The notes below the pieces were generated by a model, which was not told the DNA's origin, made no database searches, and worked only from the letters and a program-made list of their open reading frames with translations. Both the position numbers and the translations under genes were made by a program. Positions 8,457-16,131 of a stretch of DNA of 64,000 bases are shown here, in pieces (the stretch's first letter is position 1; the number at the start of each line of letters is the position of its first letter). This DNA comes from CBDFLD01 sp965249005 (GTDB lineage: Bacteria; Acidobacteriota; UBA6911): assembly GCA_965249005.1 (NCBI GenBank), contig CBDFLD010000018.1, positions 62,001-126,000 of the forward strand, given 5' to 3'.

Positions 8457-9866
8457 ATGAAGGGATTCCTCTATTGGCTCATTCAGCACCGTTGGATGTT
8501 TGCCTCGTTTTTGCTGGGGACCCTCGCGCTCGTGCTCCCGTTGCCGGGAGACCTCACGCCTGATGGCCGGCAGGCGCTTGTCATTGCGCTGGTCGCCATC
8601 ATTCTATTCGTGTCGGAGCCCATCCCGCTTCCTGCCATCGCACTGCTCATTGCCGTCTCGCAAGTGCTCTTCGGTATCGCAACTCCGAACGAAGTCGCCC
8701 ACTCGTTCATGAGTGACTCGGTCTTTTTCATCCTCGGCTCCCTGATGCTAGCCGTGGTGATCGTCAAACAGCATCTCGACCGTCGACTCGCGGTAATGAT
8801 ATTTCGATTCACAGGACCCAAGACAAGTCACATCGTGGTTGGGCTAATCGGCGTGTCGTCGATTCTGGCCTCTCTGGTTGGAGAGCACACGGTCGCGGCC
8901 ATCATGCTCCCCGTGACACTCAGTTTGATCCGGCACGTCGATGAAAACCCGAAACGGATACCCGGCCTGACTTCATTGCTGCTGTTTTCGATCGCATACG
9001 CCTGCGCGATCGCGGGGCTGGGAACCCCGAGCGGCGGGGCGCGCAATGCCATCATGATCGAGTACTGGTCTCGCCTCCATCAGATCCAGGTCAGCTACCT
9101 CGATTGGATTCGCTACGCCTATCCCATGGTGATCCTTCAAATTCCTTTTCTGGCCTTCGTTCTACTGAAGACCTTCAAGCCCGAGAAGACCGACCTCTCC
9201 ACAGCTGTCCGAAAGCTCCGAGCCCAGGTACTCTGGGACGGTAGGATGCGGGCGCGGGACTGGCTCACAATCGGAATCTTTTTTCTGACATTGGTTCTCT
9301 GGGTTTTCTTCAGCGACACGATTGGTTTGGGTGCGCCGGCACTGATCGGGGTGTCTCTGTATCTCATTGCCGGGCTTGTCGACTGGGAGGAACTGAACGC
9401 GGGCGTCAACTGGGGGATTTTCTTGATCTATGCCTCGACAATCTCCCTTGGAGTCGCCATCGAAGATACGGGCGCCGCACAATGGGTGGCGCAGCGATTC
9501 TTGATTCTGACTTCGGCCATGTCTATCGACACCGGCATTGGACTTTTGGCCGCTGTGGCGGTCCTCACCTTGGCTATATCCAGTTTCATCAGCCGCGCTC
9601 CGGCCTTAGGCATCCTGACACCGATCGTGCTCAGCCTTGCGCGGGACACCGGAACCTCCGTTCTTGCCATGGGCTTCGTAACCGCCATGTCTTCCGCCTT
9701 CACATACATGACCGTTATCGGATCGCCCCCCAATACGATCATATTCAGCAGCGGCTACCTGAAACCGAAAGATTACTTCCGCGCAGGCGGATGGATGACC
9801 CTCGTGTCTCTCCTTCTCCTGCTTCTGGTTGTCGAAACCTACTGGCAGTTTGTCCTGCCGGGTTGA
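8457..9866 (+). CDS. DASS/SLC13-family anion:sodium symporter
   Basis: The 469-residue polytopic protein has about 11-12 hydrophobic segments and is of normal family length. It carries the two DASS signatures: GLGTPSGGARNAIMIEYW (about residue 180; substrate/sodium loop) and SAFTYMTVIGSPPNTIIF (about residue 415; the TxxxxGxPPN block). These transporters take up dicarboxylates, sulfate or similar anions with sodium; the substrate cannot be read from sequence. A universal stress protein follows after 38 bases, so the two are probably co-transcribed, a pairing that suggests control of transport by energy or stress state. Start: the ATG at 8457 follows a purine-rich GGAAGGAATC. Confidence 0.85.
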   Translation: MKGFLYWLIQHRWMFASFLLGTLALVLPLPGDLTPDGRQALVIALVAIILFVSEPIPLPAIALLIAVSQVLFGIATPNEVAHSFMSDSVFFILGSLMLAVVIVKQHLDRRLAVMIFRFTGPKTSHIVVGLIGVSSILASLVGEHTVAAIMLPVTLSLIRHVDENPKRIPGLTSLLLFSIAYACAIAGLGTPSGGARNAIMIEYWSRLHQIQVSYLDWIRYAYPMVILQIPFLAFVLLKTFKPEKTDLSTAVRKLRAQVLWDGRMRARDWLTIGIFFLTLVLWVFFSDTIGLGAPALIGVSLYLIAGLVDWEELNAGVNWGIFLIYASTISLGVAIEDTGAAQWVAQRFLILTSAMSIDTGIGLLAAVAVLTLAISSFISRAPALGILTPIVLSLARDTGTSVLAMGFVTAMSSAFTYMTVIGSPPNTIIFSSGYLKPKDYFRAGGWMTLVSLLLLLLVVETYWQFVLPG

Positions 9867-9904
9867 CGCGGATAGATACACGTGTTCCGCATGGGATGGA
9901 ACCT

Positions 9905-10786
9905 ATGAAATTTCTGATCTGCATTGGTGGAGTCGAGCCGTCGGCAGAGACAATCCGATTCGGAGGCAGAATCGCCAAGGCTTTCGAAGCCGACGTGTCT
10001 GTCCTGTACGTCCAGCCGCATGTTCCGCATGCCGTGCGGGAAGAACTGAAGCTCACACGAGAGAAGCTTTCGGAATGGGAAATCGATCTCCCTGGAGTCA
10101 AGGTTCTGCGCTCGGCGAGAGAGATCTTGCTGCAGGAAGGGTTCGTTCAAACAGGCCGGTCCGGGGAGGTAATCCAGAAGCATGCGTTGAAACCCGGTGT
10201 TCGCGGGGCATGGGAGTTGCTCCTCCTTGGAGTTCATGGGGAAGACATCCGGATGCGCATCCGGGAAGGAGACACCGTTGCCGAGATCAATCGAGAGGTC
10301 GAGTCGTTTCGACATGACCTCGTTCTTCTCGGTGCCAGCCGAAAACGGCATATCCTGCACAAGCTCGTTCAGTTCATCAATGGCTCCATGCTCATTGTCA
10401 AGAACCCCAAAAACGTCGATTATGAGTTCCTTATCTGCACGGACAGTTCACCGGCATCTCGAAAAGCAGAGCGATTCGGCGCGAAGCTGGCAAAATTCCT
10501 CAACGCTAGGGTGCAACTGGTTTCGGTGGCAAGATTCAAAAGCAGAGAGCACATGGCCATGGAAGGGGCCGAGCGCGCATCCCATTTGCTCACCAAGGCC
10601 GGCGTTGCCCATTGCATCACGATGCGCTTCGGAAACGTGGTAGACGAGATCTCTTCGTTGGCCCGCGAAGACACCCTGATCGTCATGGGCGAGAGCCAAA
10701 TGCCAGAGGTCAAAAAATACCTCTTCGGGAGCAAGCCAATGAAGGTGGTAGAAAGGGTACCGTGCCCGGTGTTGATAGTCAGGTAG
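9905..10786 (+). CDS. Tandem universal stress protein (two Usp domains)
   Basis: The 293-residue cytoplasmic protein has two UspA-like domains: residues about 1-155 (start MKFLICIGGVEPSAETIRFG) and about 156-293 (start YEFLICTDSSPASRKAERFG). The second ends with the nucleotide-loop-like block LIVMGESQMPEVKKYLFGSK and PCPVLIVR. The canonical ATP-loop GxxGx9G(S/T) is only partly kept, so nucleotide binding is uncertain. The first domain has an unusual insertion around ARAGEILLQEGFVQTGR-like sequence. It sits 38 bases after the anion transporter, and Usp domains are often fused or linked to transporters. An ATG three codons earlier (9896) is an equal alternative start; upstream open frame continues into the transporter gene in another frame and is not coding. 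Confidence 0.8.
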   Translation: MKFLICIGGVEPSAETIRFGGRIAKAFEADVSVLYVQPHVPHAVREELKLTREKLSEWEIDLPGVKVLRSAREILLQEGFVQTGRSGEVIQKHALKPGVRGAWELLLLGVHGEDIRMRIREGDTVAEINREVESFRHDLVLLGASRKRHILHKLVQFINGSMLIVKNPKNVDYEFLICTDSSPASRKAERFGAKLAKFLNARVQLVSVARFKSREHMAMEGAERASHLLTKAGVAHCITMRFGNVVDEISSLAREDTLIVMGESQMPEVKKYLFGSKPMKVVERVPCPVLIVR

Positions 10787-10970
10787 CTGTCAGCGATCAG
10801 CTTTCGGCTTGTTGGGAGTCATTCGTTGAGACGTGCACAACAGAACTGTCTAAACGTGGAGCAAGAGACGGAATGCCTTGCACAACGAGGCCGCAGGTGG
10901 GAGCTGGAGTGCCAGAAGAGAATGTATTAAAGAAAGGTTGCTGGAAAGCTGAAAGCTCTCCAGAAACTGT

Positions 10971-11204
10971 TCACGTTAGTGCTGTAATTGGAACGAGTTG
11001 CATGTTGAGCTGCTTTGCCCTTTTGTGAAGGTATCGGATTTGTTGTTCCTGGTATTTGGACTCATAGTATTGCATTCCTTTGTCTGCGTATTGTTGGCCG
11101 TATTTGAGCATGCGATAGATGATGCGGGCGAGTTTGTGAGCCATGGCAGTAATGGCTTTGGCGGGACCGAGGCGAGCACGGAGACGTCGATAGTTGGCCC
11201 CTAG
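10971..11204 (-). pseudogene. IS110 transposase, displaced 3' part
   Basis: The minus strand encodes GANYRRLRARLGPAKAI, AHKLARIIYRMLKYG and YYESKYQEQQIRYLHKRA, ending QLVPITALT and TGA at 10971-10973. This is the C-terminal tail typical of IS110-family transposases, with no start codon of its own. It continues the gene interrupted at 12671. The C-terminal domain carries the conserved region around the serine-type nucleophile in this family, so its loss should inactivate the enzyme. Confidence 0.8.
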
Positions 11205-12670
11205 CAGTCCGTGGTAAAAGTCTGGTAAATCCTTTTGTTCGCAATCGACTCTCTACTGCGCTTCGACTAAAATCGACGCATGGCCATGGGAAAAAAGAAA
11301 CGCAAGTCGAAGCAGAAAAGCATGTGGGTGCCGACTCAACATCTCCCCAGGAGTGCATCCCACCCTTTCTACCAGCGATTGAATCAGGTGCTCGACGAAG
11401 CCGGGTTTGACGAGTTTGTCGAGCAGCGATGTGCGTGTTTTTATGCACCCAAGATGGGTCGCCCAAGTCTGGCACCTGGTCGATACTTCCGTCTTTTGAT
11501 GATCGGATACTTCGAGGGACTGGATTCGGAGCGAGCTATCGCCTGGCGTGCTGCCGATTCGCTGAGCCTGCGCGGGTTCTTGGGACTCGAGTGGGGCGAG
11601 GATCCGTCGGATCATTCGACGATCTCCCGCACGCGACGGCGCATGGATGTGGAGACGCATAGCGCAGTCTTTGCCTGGATCCTGAGCCGGCTCGCTGAGG
11701 CGGACCTGGTGAAGGGCAAGACCCTCGGGGTGGATGCGACCACTCTGGAAGCCAACGCGGCTTTGCGCAGCATTGTACGGCGGGATACCGGAGACAGTTA
11801 CGAGACCTACTTGACGAAACTGGCACAGGAATCGGGTATTGAGACACCGACCCGGGAGGATCTGGCGCGCATAGATCGCAAGCGGCCGAAGAAGGGTTCC
11901 AACGATGACTGGCAGCACCCGCAGGATCCGGACGCCCGCATCACCAAGATGAAGGACGGCCGCACGCATCTGGCTCACAAGGCCGAACACGCCGTGGATC
12001 TGGAAACCGGAGCGGTGGTTGGCATCACGGTTCAGGGAGCCAACCAGGGCGATACGACGACGATCAAGAAGACGCTCATTGAAGCGGCCGAACAACTCGA
12101 GGGTGTGCTGCCTGAAAGCGATAGACTGCAGGAGCTTGTGACCGACAAGGGATATCACAGCACGCAACTGGTAGAAGATCTCGAGCAACTGGAGATCCGA
12201 AGCTACATTTCCGAACCAAAGCGGGGTAAACGGCGGTGGCACGGGAACACCCGTGCGCGGGATGCCGTGTACCGAAATCGTAGACGTATCCGAGGAGAAC
12301 GGGGAAAGCGCCTGCTTCGCCAACGGGGAGAACGACTGGAACGACCTTGTGCACACCTCTATGAAACAGGTGCAATGCGGCGGACATATCTCCGTGGTCA
12401 TCCAAACATCCTCAAACGGTTGCTGCTTCATGTCGGTGCATTGAATCTCGGACTGCTGATGCGACAGCTGTATGGCGTGGGCACGCCGCGGAGTCTGCAG
12501 GGGCGTCTCTGCGCCTTTCTGACGCGTATCTTGGCCTTTTTCAGATGGTCGAGGTCTTCCTCGGCCACTTTTTGGCCGAGGAAGACATCTGTAGATGACT
12601 TCCATCCAGTATGCACCAGGATCATCGTTGTCCGTGGATCTGTGCTCCATCCGGTTTTAGCCACGGGCTG
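11205..12670 (+). mobile_element. IS1182/IS5-like element, 1466 bp, CTAG target duplication
   Basis: The left end reads CAGTCCGTGGTAAAAGTC from 11205. The right end on the minus strand, from 12670, reads CAGCCCGTGGCTAAAACC, giving a clear inverted repeat. CTAG stands at 11201-11204 and again at 12671-12674; a single CTAG restores the interrupted IS110 gene, which proves the boundaries and a 4-bp duplication. CTAG fits the YTAR-type target used by several IS5-superfamily members. Near the right end a perfect 12-bp stem with five-base loop (12557-12586) lies inside the transposase frame. Confidence 0.88.
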
Positions 12671-12674
12671 CTAG
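11280..12674 (+). CDS. IS1182/IS5-like DDE transposase (464 aa)
   Basis: The protein has an N-terminal DUF772-type domain (MGRPSLAPGRYFRLLMIGYF, EGLDSERAIAWR) and a DDE transposase core. Its Asp residues are in LGVDATTLEANAAL and LVTDKGYHSTQL; the Glu is in the block ERPCAHLYETGAMRRTYL. A hallmark tail NILKRLLLHVGALNLGLLMRQ follows. The reading frame then runs through the right inverted end, and its stop codon TAG (12672-12674) is provided by the CTAG target duplication itself. The last 45 or so residues overlap the hairpin and end sequence and look non-functional. Start: ATG 11280, with another ATG two codons later. The gene is uninterrupted and probably recent. Confidence 0.85.
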   Translation: MAMGKKKRKSKQKSMWVPTQHLPRSASHPFYQRLNQVLDEAGFDEFVEQRCACFYAPKMGRPSLAPGRYFRLLMIGYFEGLDSERAIAWRAADSLSLRGFLGLEWGEDPSDHSTISRTRRRMDVETHSAVFAWILSRLAEADLVKGKTLGVDATTLEANAALRSIVRRDTGDSYETYLTKLAQESGIETPTREDLARIDRKRPKKGSNDDWQHPQDPDARITKMKDGRTHLAHKAEHAVDLETGAVVGITVQGANQGDTTTIKKTLIEAAEQLEGVLPESDRLQELVTDKGYHSTQLVEDLEQLEIRSYISEPKRGKRRWHGNTRARDAVYRNRRRIRGERGKRLLRQRGERLERPCAHLYETGAMRRTYLRGHPNILKRLLLHVGALNLGLLMRQLYGVGTPRSLQGRLCAFLTRILAFFRWSRSSSATFWPRKTSVDDFHPVCTRIIVVRGSVLHPVLATGC

Positions 12675-13814
12675 GGCGCTTTTGCTGTTCAGGAGGGTGG
12701 AGGCAGCCATCCGGAGAGCGTGGGCAGCACGGTTTTTGATTTGTTTGGTACCGCGTTTAATGACCTTGCCTCCGGTGATGTGATTGCAGGGTGCCAATGC
12801 CAACCAGGAGGCGAAGCGCTTCTCAGTTTTCCATGGGGTTATATCGACACCAACTTCGGAAATGACAGTAGAAGCAGTCATGACATCGATGCCGTCGACG
12901 GAAGTAAGGTCCACACCGGTAATGCGATACAGTTCGGAGTGTAGGTCAAACTGGGGAGCGTTTCCGCTAGGTTTCGACCCCTTGCGTCCCGGCAATGGAT
13001 CAGCACGGGCATCAATCTTGTTGTCGAAGGTTTGCATATGGGCTTGGATGGCTCTGTCACACTCGGCAATTTCTCGCTGGTAGGTCTCGTATAGTTTCAG
13101 AGACTGACGCAGGACAAAGAGCAATTCTTGGCGCCAGTCGCCGTAGAGACTTTTGGCAATACGGTCTCGGGTTGATCGGATTCGGGGGTGTTTGAGTTGA
13201 GCGAGCTTGTCTGGGTCTCGTTCACCGTCGAGGATGGCACGAATGATGGCAAGTCCCGTGACGCCACTAATGTCACTGATGACGTTAGCCAGTTGGATGT
13301 TCATCTCCGTCAGAGCTTTTTGCATGTGTTGAATACAACTACTGGCGGTTTTGACGAGATTATCTCGCTGACGCCAGTAGGTTCGAAGCACACGGATCTC
13401 GCTAGAAGGACGGTAGGAATTTCTGAGTAACCCGAAAGTCTCGAGCTTCTGCAGCCATTGACAATCCTGGATGTCGCTTTTACGTCCGGGGACGTTCTTG
13501 ACATGGTGAGCATTAACTAGTTTGACGGTGAAGCCACGAGCTTCCAGGACTTGATACAAAGGAATCCAATAACTGCCGGTAGATTCCATGACGACCGTGT
13601 CGATATCGCAGGATTTCAGCCAATCGGCCAACCGATGCAGATCGGCCGTGAAGCAATCGAATCGGCGGACCGGTTTAGAATCGCGGTCTGGTGGCACGGC
13701 AACGAAGTGCTCTGCACTTGCTACATCGATGCCTGCAGCATTGAGATTTAGTGGAGGCAATCCGGCAAATGGATCTCGTTTCGATTTGGATCGTGATTTC
13801 TTAGGTTTTGACAT
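12657..13814 (-). pseudogene. IS110 transposase, 5' part (385 of about 457 aa)
   Basis: This part holds the RuvC-like DEDD domain: Asp in NAAGIDVASAEHFVAV, Glu in TVVMESTGSYWIP and Asp in VPGRKSDIQDCQWLQ. Then come the helical linker and the Tnp_IS116 block with YRITGVDLTSVDGIDVMTAS and LALAPCNHITGGKV. The authentic start is the ATG at 13814 behind GAGGAG; an upstream open extension to 14024 lacks a ribosome site. Real IS110 sequence ends at SKSAL (12675). The last three residues and stop come from the end of the inserted element, so the protein is truncated before its conserved C-terminus. Confidence 0.85.
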
Positions 13815-14050
13815 ACAATTTTCTCCTCGATTTAGGATCGAGGGCTCGGCCCGGTTGCGGGTCGGTTTGAGAATCTCTCCAACGGGGTCGAGTCTCCCAC
13901 GCCAAAAGACCGGGAAATCACGCCACCAAACAAGTGACCGCCAAAGAACCGGAACCACGCTGATAGACGGGCATAGAAGCACCAATGCTTTCTCGGTTTT
14001 AACTGCCGAGCCTCGTCCTAGCATGATGGCACGGACGAACTATTGGCGGA
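13815..14050 (-). other. Non-coding 5' end of the IS110 element (possible bridge RNA)
   Basis: About 235 bases separate the transposase start from the tandem repeat array. In IS110-group elements this non-coding end encodes the structured bridge RNA that pairs with target and donor DNA. Position and length fit that role, but I did not fold it or match guide loops to flanking DNA, so this is inference from family knowledge only. Confidence 0.3.
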
Positions 14051-14392
14051 CAGTTTCTTTACCAAGTGACCGGCGCGACGCGCTGGTCAGACGCTGATAG
14101 CTGATAGCTCTCCAGTAACTGCTCGCGGATCTGCTGTTATATGTGTAACTTAGCAAATCGCCAAGAACCACGTTTTTCAGGCTGTGCAGTGCAGTTACTT
14201 TACCAAGTGACCGGCGCGACGCGCCGGTCAGACGCTGATAGCTGATAGCTCTCCAGTAACTGCTCGCGGATCTGCTGTTATATGTGTAACTTAGCAAATC
14301 GCCAAGAACCACGTTTTTCAGGCTGTGCAGTGCAGTTACTTTACCAAGTGACCGGCGCGACGCGCCGGTCAGACGCTGATAGCTGATAGCTA
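14051..14392 (+). repeat. Tandem array of a 141-bp unit with hairpin core (2.4 copies)
   Basis: Units start at 14051, 14192 and 14333 with a strict 141-base period; the first two are complete and the third stops after about 59 bases at the end of the anti-sigma gene. Each unit contains a near-perfect palindrome: 14068-14088 (one G-T wobble), 14209-14229 and 14350-14370 (GACCGGCGC, loop, GCGCCGGTC). The doubled AGCTGAT-AGCTGAT and a CTCGCGGATCTGCTG block follow. Units one and two differ at only a few bases. Single diverged copies lie at 7885-8010 and 62500-62628. Confidence 0.92.
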
Positions 14393-15199
14393 CTGTAGTA
14401 GCTTTTCAACGATGCGTTCCATTGTCTCGTGTTTGTCGGCGGGGACACCAAGGTATTCTTTCACCACTCGCCGTTTCCCATCGAGAATCAAGGTGGTTGG
14501 AAGGACAAAGATCTCTCCAAACGGATCGAGCTGTTCCGGGGCCGGCACGGCAATGGGGTATTGCATCTTGAACCGCTTGGCTGCCTGGCGAATCTCCTCT
14601 TCCGTTCCGGAGTCCAGGGCCACGCCAACGAACTCAACACCTCTACTTTTGAATTTCTCGTAGAAGCGATTGTAGGCCGGTATCTCCACCAGGCAGGGCC
14701 CGCACCAAACAGCCCAGAAATCGATAATCGTGACACGGCCTTCCAAGTCACGCGAGCGGACAACCCTGCCATCGATCGTTTTCAACTCAAAGGAGGGAAG
14801 CTGTCGCAATTCGTCGGACGGGTTCCGGAACGCATAGACGGCGCTGTTGGTCTGAAGCGGCCAGAAGTATCGGCGGATAGGGGGGCTGGAGACCGCCGCA
14901 ACAAAAACGAGCGCCACCGCCAACCCGGGAGCAACCCGCCACCAAAGGGGCCGTTTTGGATCAGCGGCAGGCTCTGGGGCTCGGGCCAGATTGAGCATCT
15001 CGGAGCTGACGCCGGATAGAGCGATCCCGGGCAACTTCCCTTGTTTTGCAAACGATGCCCCGGCTTTGATCCTTTCGAATTCCTGCCGGCACCAGCGGCA
15101 TCGACCCAGGTGACGGGATACCTTCGCCCGCCTGTCGTCGCCGAGTTCGCGGTCAATGAGAGCGGAGAACAGCCTGCGGACAGCCAAGCACCGGATCAT
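14390..15199 (-). CDS. Anti-sigma factor fused to a TlpA-type thioredoxin
   Basis: The N-terminus is a zinc-binding anti-sigma (zf-HC2/ZAS) domain with C4, H30, C34 and C37 (H-x3-C-x2-C in RHLGRCRWCRQEF). One membrane segment follows at about residues 88-106 (APGLALVFVAAV-type sequence). The C-terminal half (about 125-269) is a periplasmic TlpA/ResA-like thioredoxin with DFWAVWCGPCLVEIP, active site WCGPC at 165-169, and the cis-Pro region VLPTTLILDG. The start ATG overlaps the sigma factor stop (ATGA), so both are translated together. The expected role is to hold the ECF sigma factor at the membrane and release it on an envelope redox signal; the enzyme domain may sense or act on that signal. 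The direct fusion of both domains is unusual. The stop codon lies at the edge of the 141-bp repeat array. Confidence 0.85.
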   Translation of the reverse strand: MIRCLAVRRLFSALIDRELGDDRRAKVSRHLGRCRWCRQEFERIKAGASFAKQGKLPGIALSGVSSEMLNLARAPEPAADPKRPLWWRVAPGLAVALVFVAAVSSPPIRRYFWPLQTNSAVYAFRNPSDELRQLPSFELKTIDGRVVRSRDLEGRVTIIDFWAVWCGPCLVEIPAYNRFYEKFKSRGVEFVGVALDSGTEEEIRQAAKRFKMQYPIAVPAPEQLDPFGEIFVLPTTLILDGKRRVVKEYLGVPADKHETMERIVEKLLQ

Positions 15200-15867
15200 C
15201 CAGACCCCTCCGGTGCTACAGCATACCCCGGGCGCAGAATCGACTGGAGTGCTTTGCGAGCTCGATTGAGCCTCGAGCTGATAGTGCCCGTCTGTAACCC
15301 GAGGACCGAGGAGATTTCCTCATAGCTCATCTCCTCCAGGTCCTTCAAGATGAGCACCGCCTTCAGATGCGGTTTCAACCTTGTGATGGCCCTTCGAACC
15401 TGTCCCGCCACTTCCTTCGAAAGGAGTCTCCGCTCCGCATCGCCGCCGCCACGAAGGGACGAAGCGTCCGATTGCGCTTGGGGGCGCTCCTGCGGGCCAC
15501 TGACGGCACCATATTTGCGCCAGGACTTTCTGGAGTAGTCGATGCAGGTATTGATCGAAATCCGATAGATCCACGTCTTGACGCTGGAGCTGAAGTTGAA
15601 CTCGTCCAGGCTCTTCCAAACCTTGGTAAATACCTCTTGAACAATATCTTCTGCGTCTTCACGACTTCCGGAGAACTTCAGCGCGATTCCGTAAACAAGA
15701 GGCTGATATTCGGTGAAGGTCTCTTCAAAACTCGGCGTGCGGACGAGCCTCTGCGGCGGCTCCACCGGCGAATCGATCAGCGGCGGATGGATTCCGGATA
15801 AACTCTTGATAGAACTCATGTTTCCGACTCTTTCGGTCTGACTGTCCGGAACTTTCTGCGTCTCCAT
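15196..15867 (-). CDS. ECF-type RNA polymerase sigma factor
   Basis: The 223-residue protein has a 45-residue N-terminal extension. Sigma region 2 (YQPLVYGIALKFSGSREDAEDIVQEVFTKVW-type block, about 55-115) includes the -10-reading sequence VKTWIYRISINTCIDYSRK. A Ser/Gly/Arg-rich linker follows, then region 4 (LKPHLKAVLILKDLEEMSYEEISSVLGLQTGTISSRLNRARKAL-type block, read in DNA at about 15240-15380), the -35-binding helix-turn-helix. It overlaps the anti-sigma/thioredoxin gene by ATGA. A second possible start (MSSIKSLSG) is at 15819. Its regulon is unknown; IS256 copy 1 lies between it and the divergent secreted-protein operon starting at 17508, so any shared control region is now split. Confidence 0.88.
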   Translation of the reverse strand: METQKVPDSQTERVGNMSSIKSLSGIHPPLIDSPVEPPQRLVRTPSFEETFTEYQPLVYGIALKFSGSREDAEDIVQEVFTKVWKSLDEFNFSSSVKTWIYRISINTCIDYSRKSWRKYGAVSGPQERPQAQSDASSLRGGGDAERRLLSKEVAGQVRRAITRLKPHLKAVLILKDLEEMSYEEISSVLGLQTGTISSRLNRARKALQSILRPGYAVAPEGSG

Positions 15868-16131
15868 TCTTATAACATCCTGGAAGCGGGAAAATTCCCT
15901 CGATATTCATCATATCACGGCTGCCGGATTGCATCTCTGGACAAGAGCACAAGCTTTTTGCCCGCAACCAGAGGACCGCGGGGAGCCTTTCGCCGGGACC
16001 GCGATGTCCATGCCCCTCCCTATATACGGGACAGCTTTTGGAATGTTCTCTTCAAATTGTGGTTTTCTCATATTTTGGGCGCGTTGTCGTCTTTACCATG
16101 GGGCAGTGGCTTCCAATTCCCAACGGGCATG
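15868..16131. other. Intergenic region upstream of the sigma factor, cut by IS256
   Basis: No gene is visible. Together with 17446-17507 this formed a divergent intergenic region of about 326 bases before IS256 copy 1 entered. It should contain the sigma factor promoter, but I could not identify a convincing one. Confidence 0.4.

Larger units (their letters stand above)
10971..14050 (-). mobile_element. IS110-family element split by an IS1182/IS5-like insertion
   Basis: A single IS110-type transposase gene is present in two pieces on the minus strand (12675-13814 and 10971-11200). Between them lies an insertion (11205-12670) flanked by CTAG on both sides. Removing the insertion and one CTAG rejoins the pieces as ...NSKSALGANYRRLRARLG..., the normal IS110 C-terminal sequence, and gives a 457-residue frame with no shift. 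IS110 elements lack inverted repeats, so the outer limits are approximate: the right side probably ends at the start of the 141-bp array (14051), the left near 10940-10970. Confidence 0.75.

Noticed and set aside
9482..9904. A long N-terminal extension of the universal stress protein into the DASS gene
   Set aside because: The extension reads the transporter gene in another frame and lacks similarity to Usp domains; MKFLICIGG at 9905 is the natural start.
12557..12586. Rho-independent terminator after the IS1182/IS5-like transposase
   Set aside because: The stem is perfect but lies within the open frame, and no T-run follows.
11253..12650. A 465-codon open frame on the minus strand inside the IS1182/IS5-like element
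   Set aside because: The sense frame has the DDE motifs and element-typical tail; the antisense frame shows no motif.
14051..14392. CRISPR array
   Set aside because: The 141-base units are directly adjacent with no unique spacers, and no cas gene lies near.
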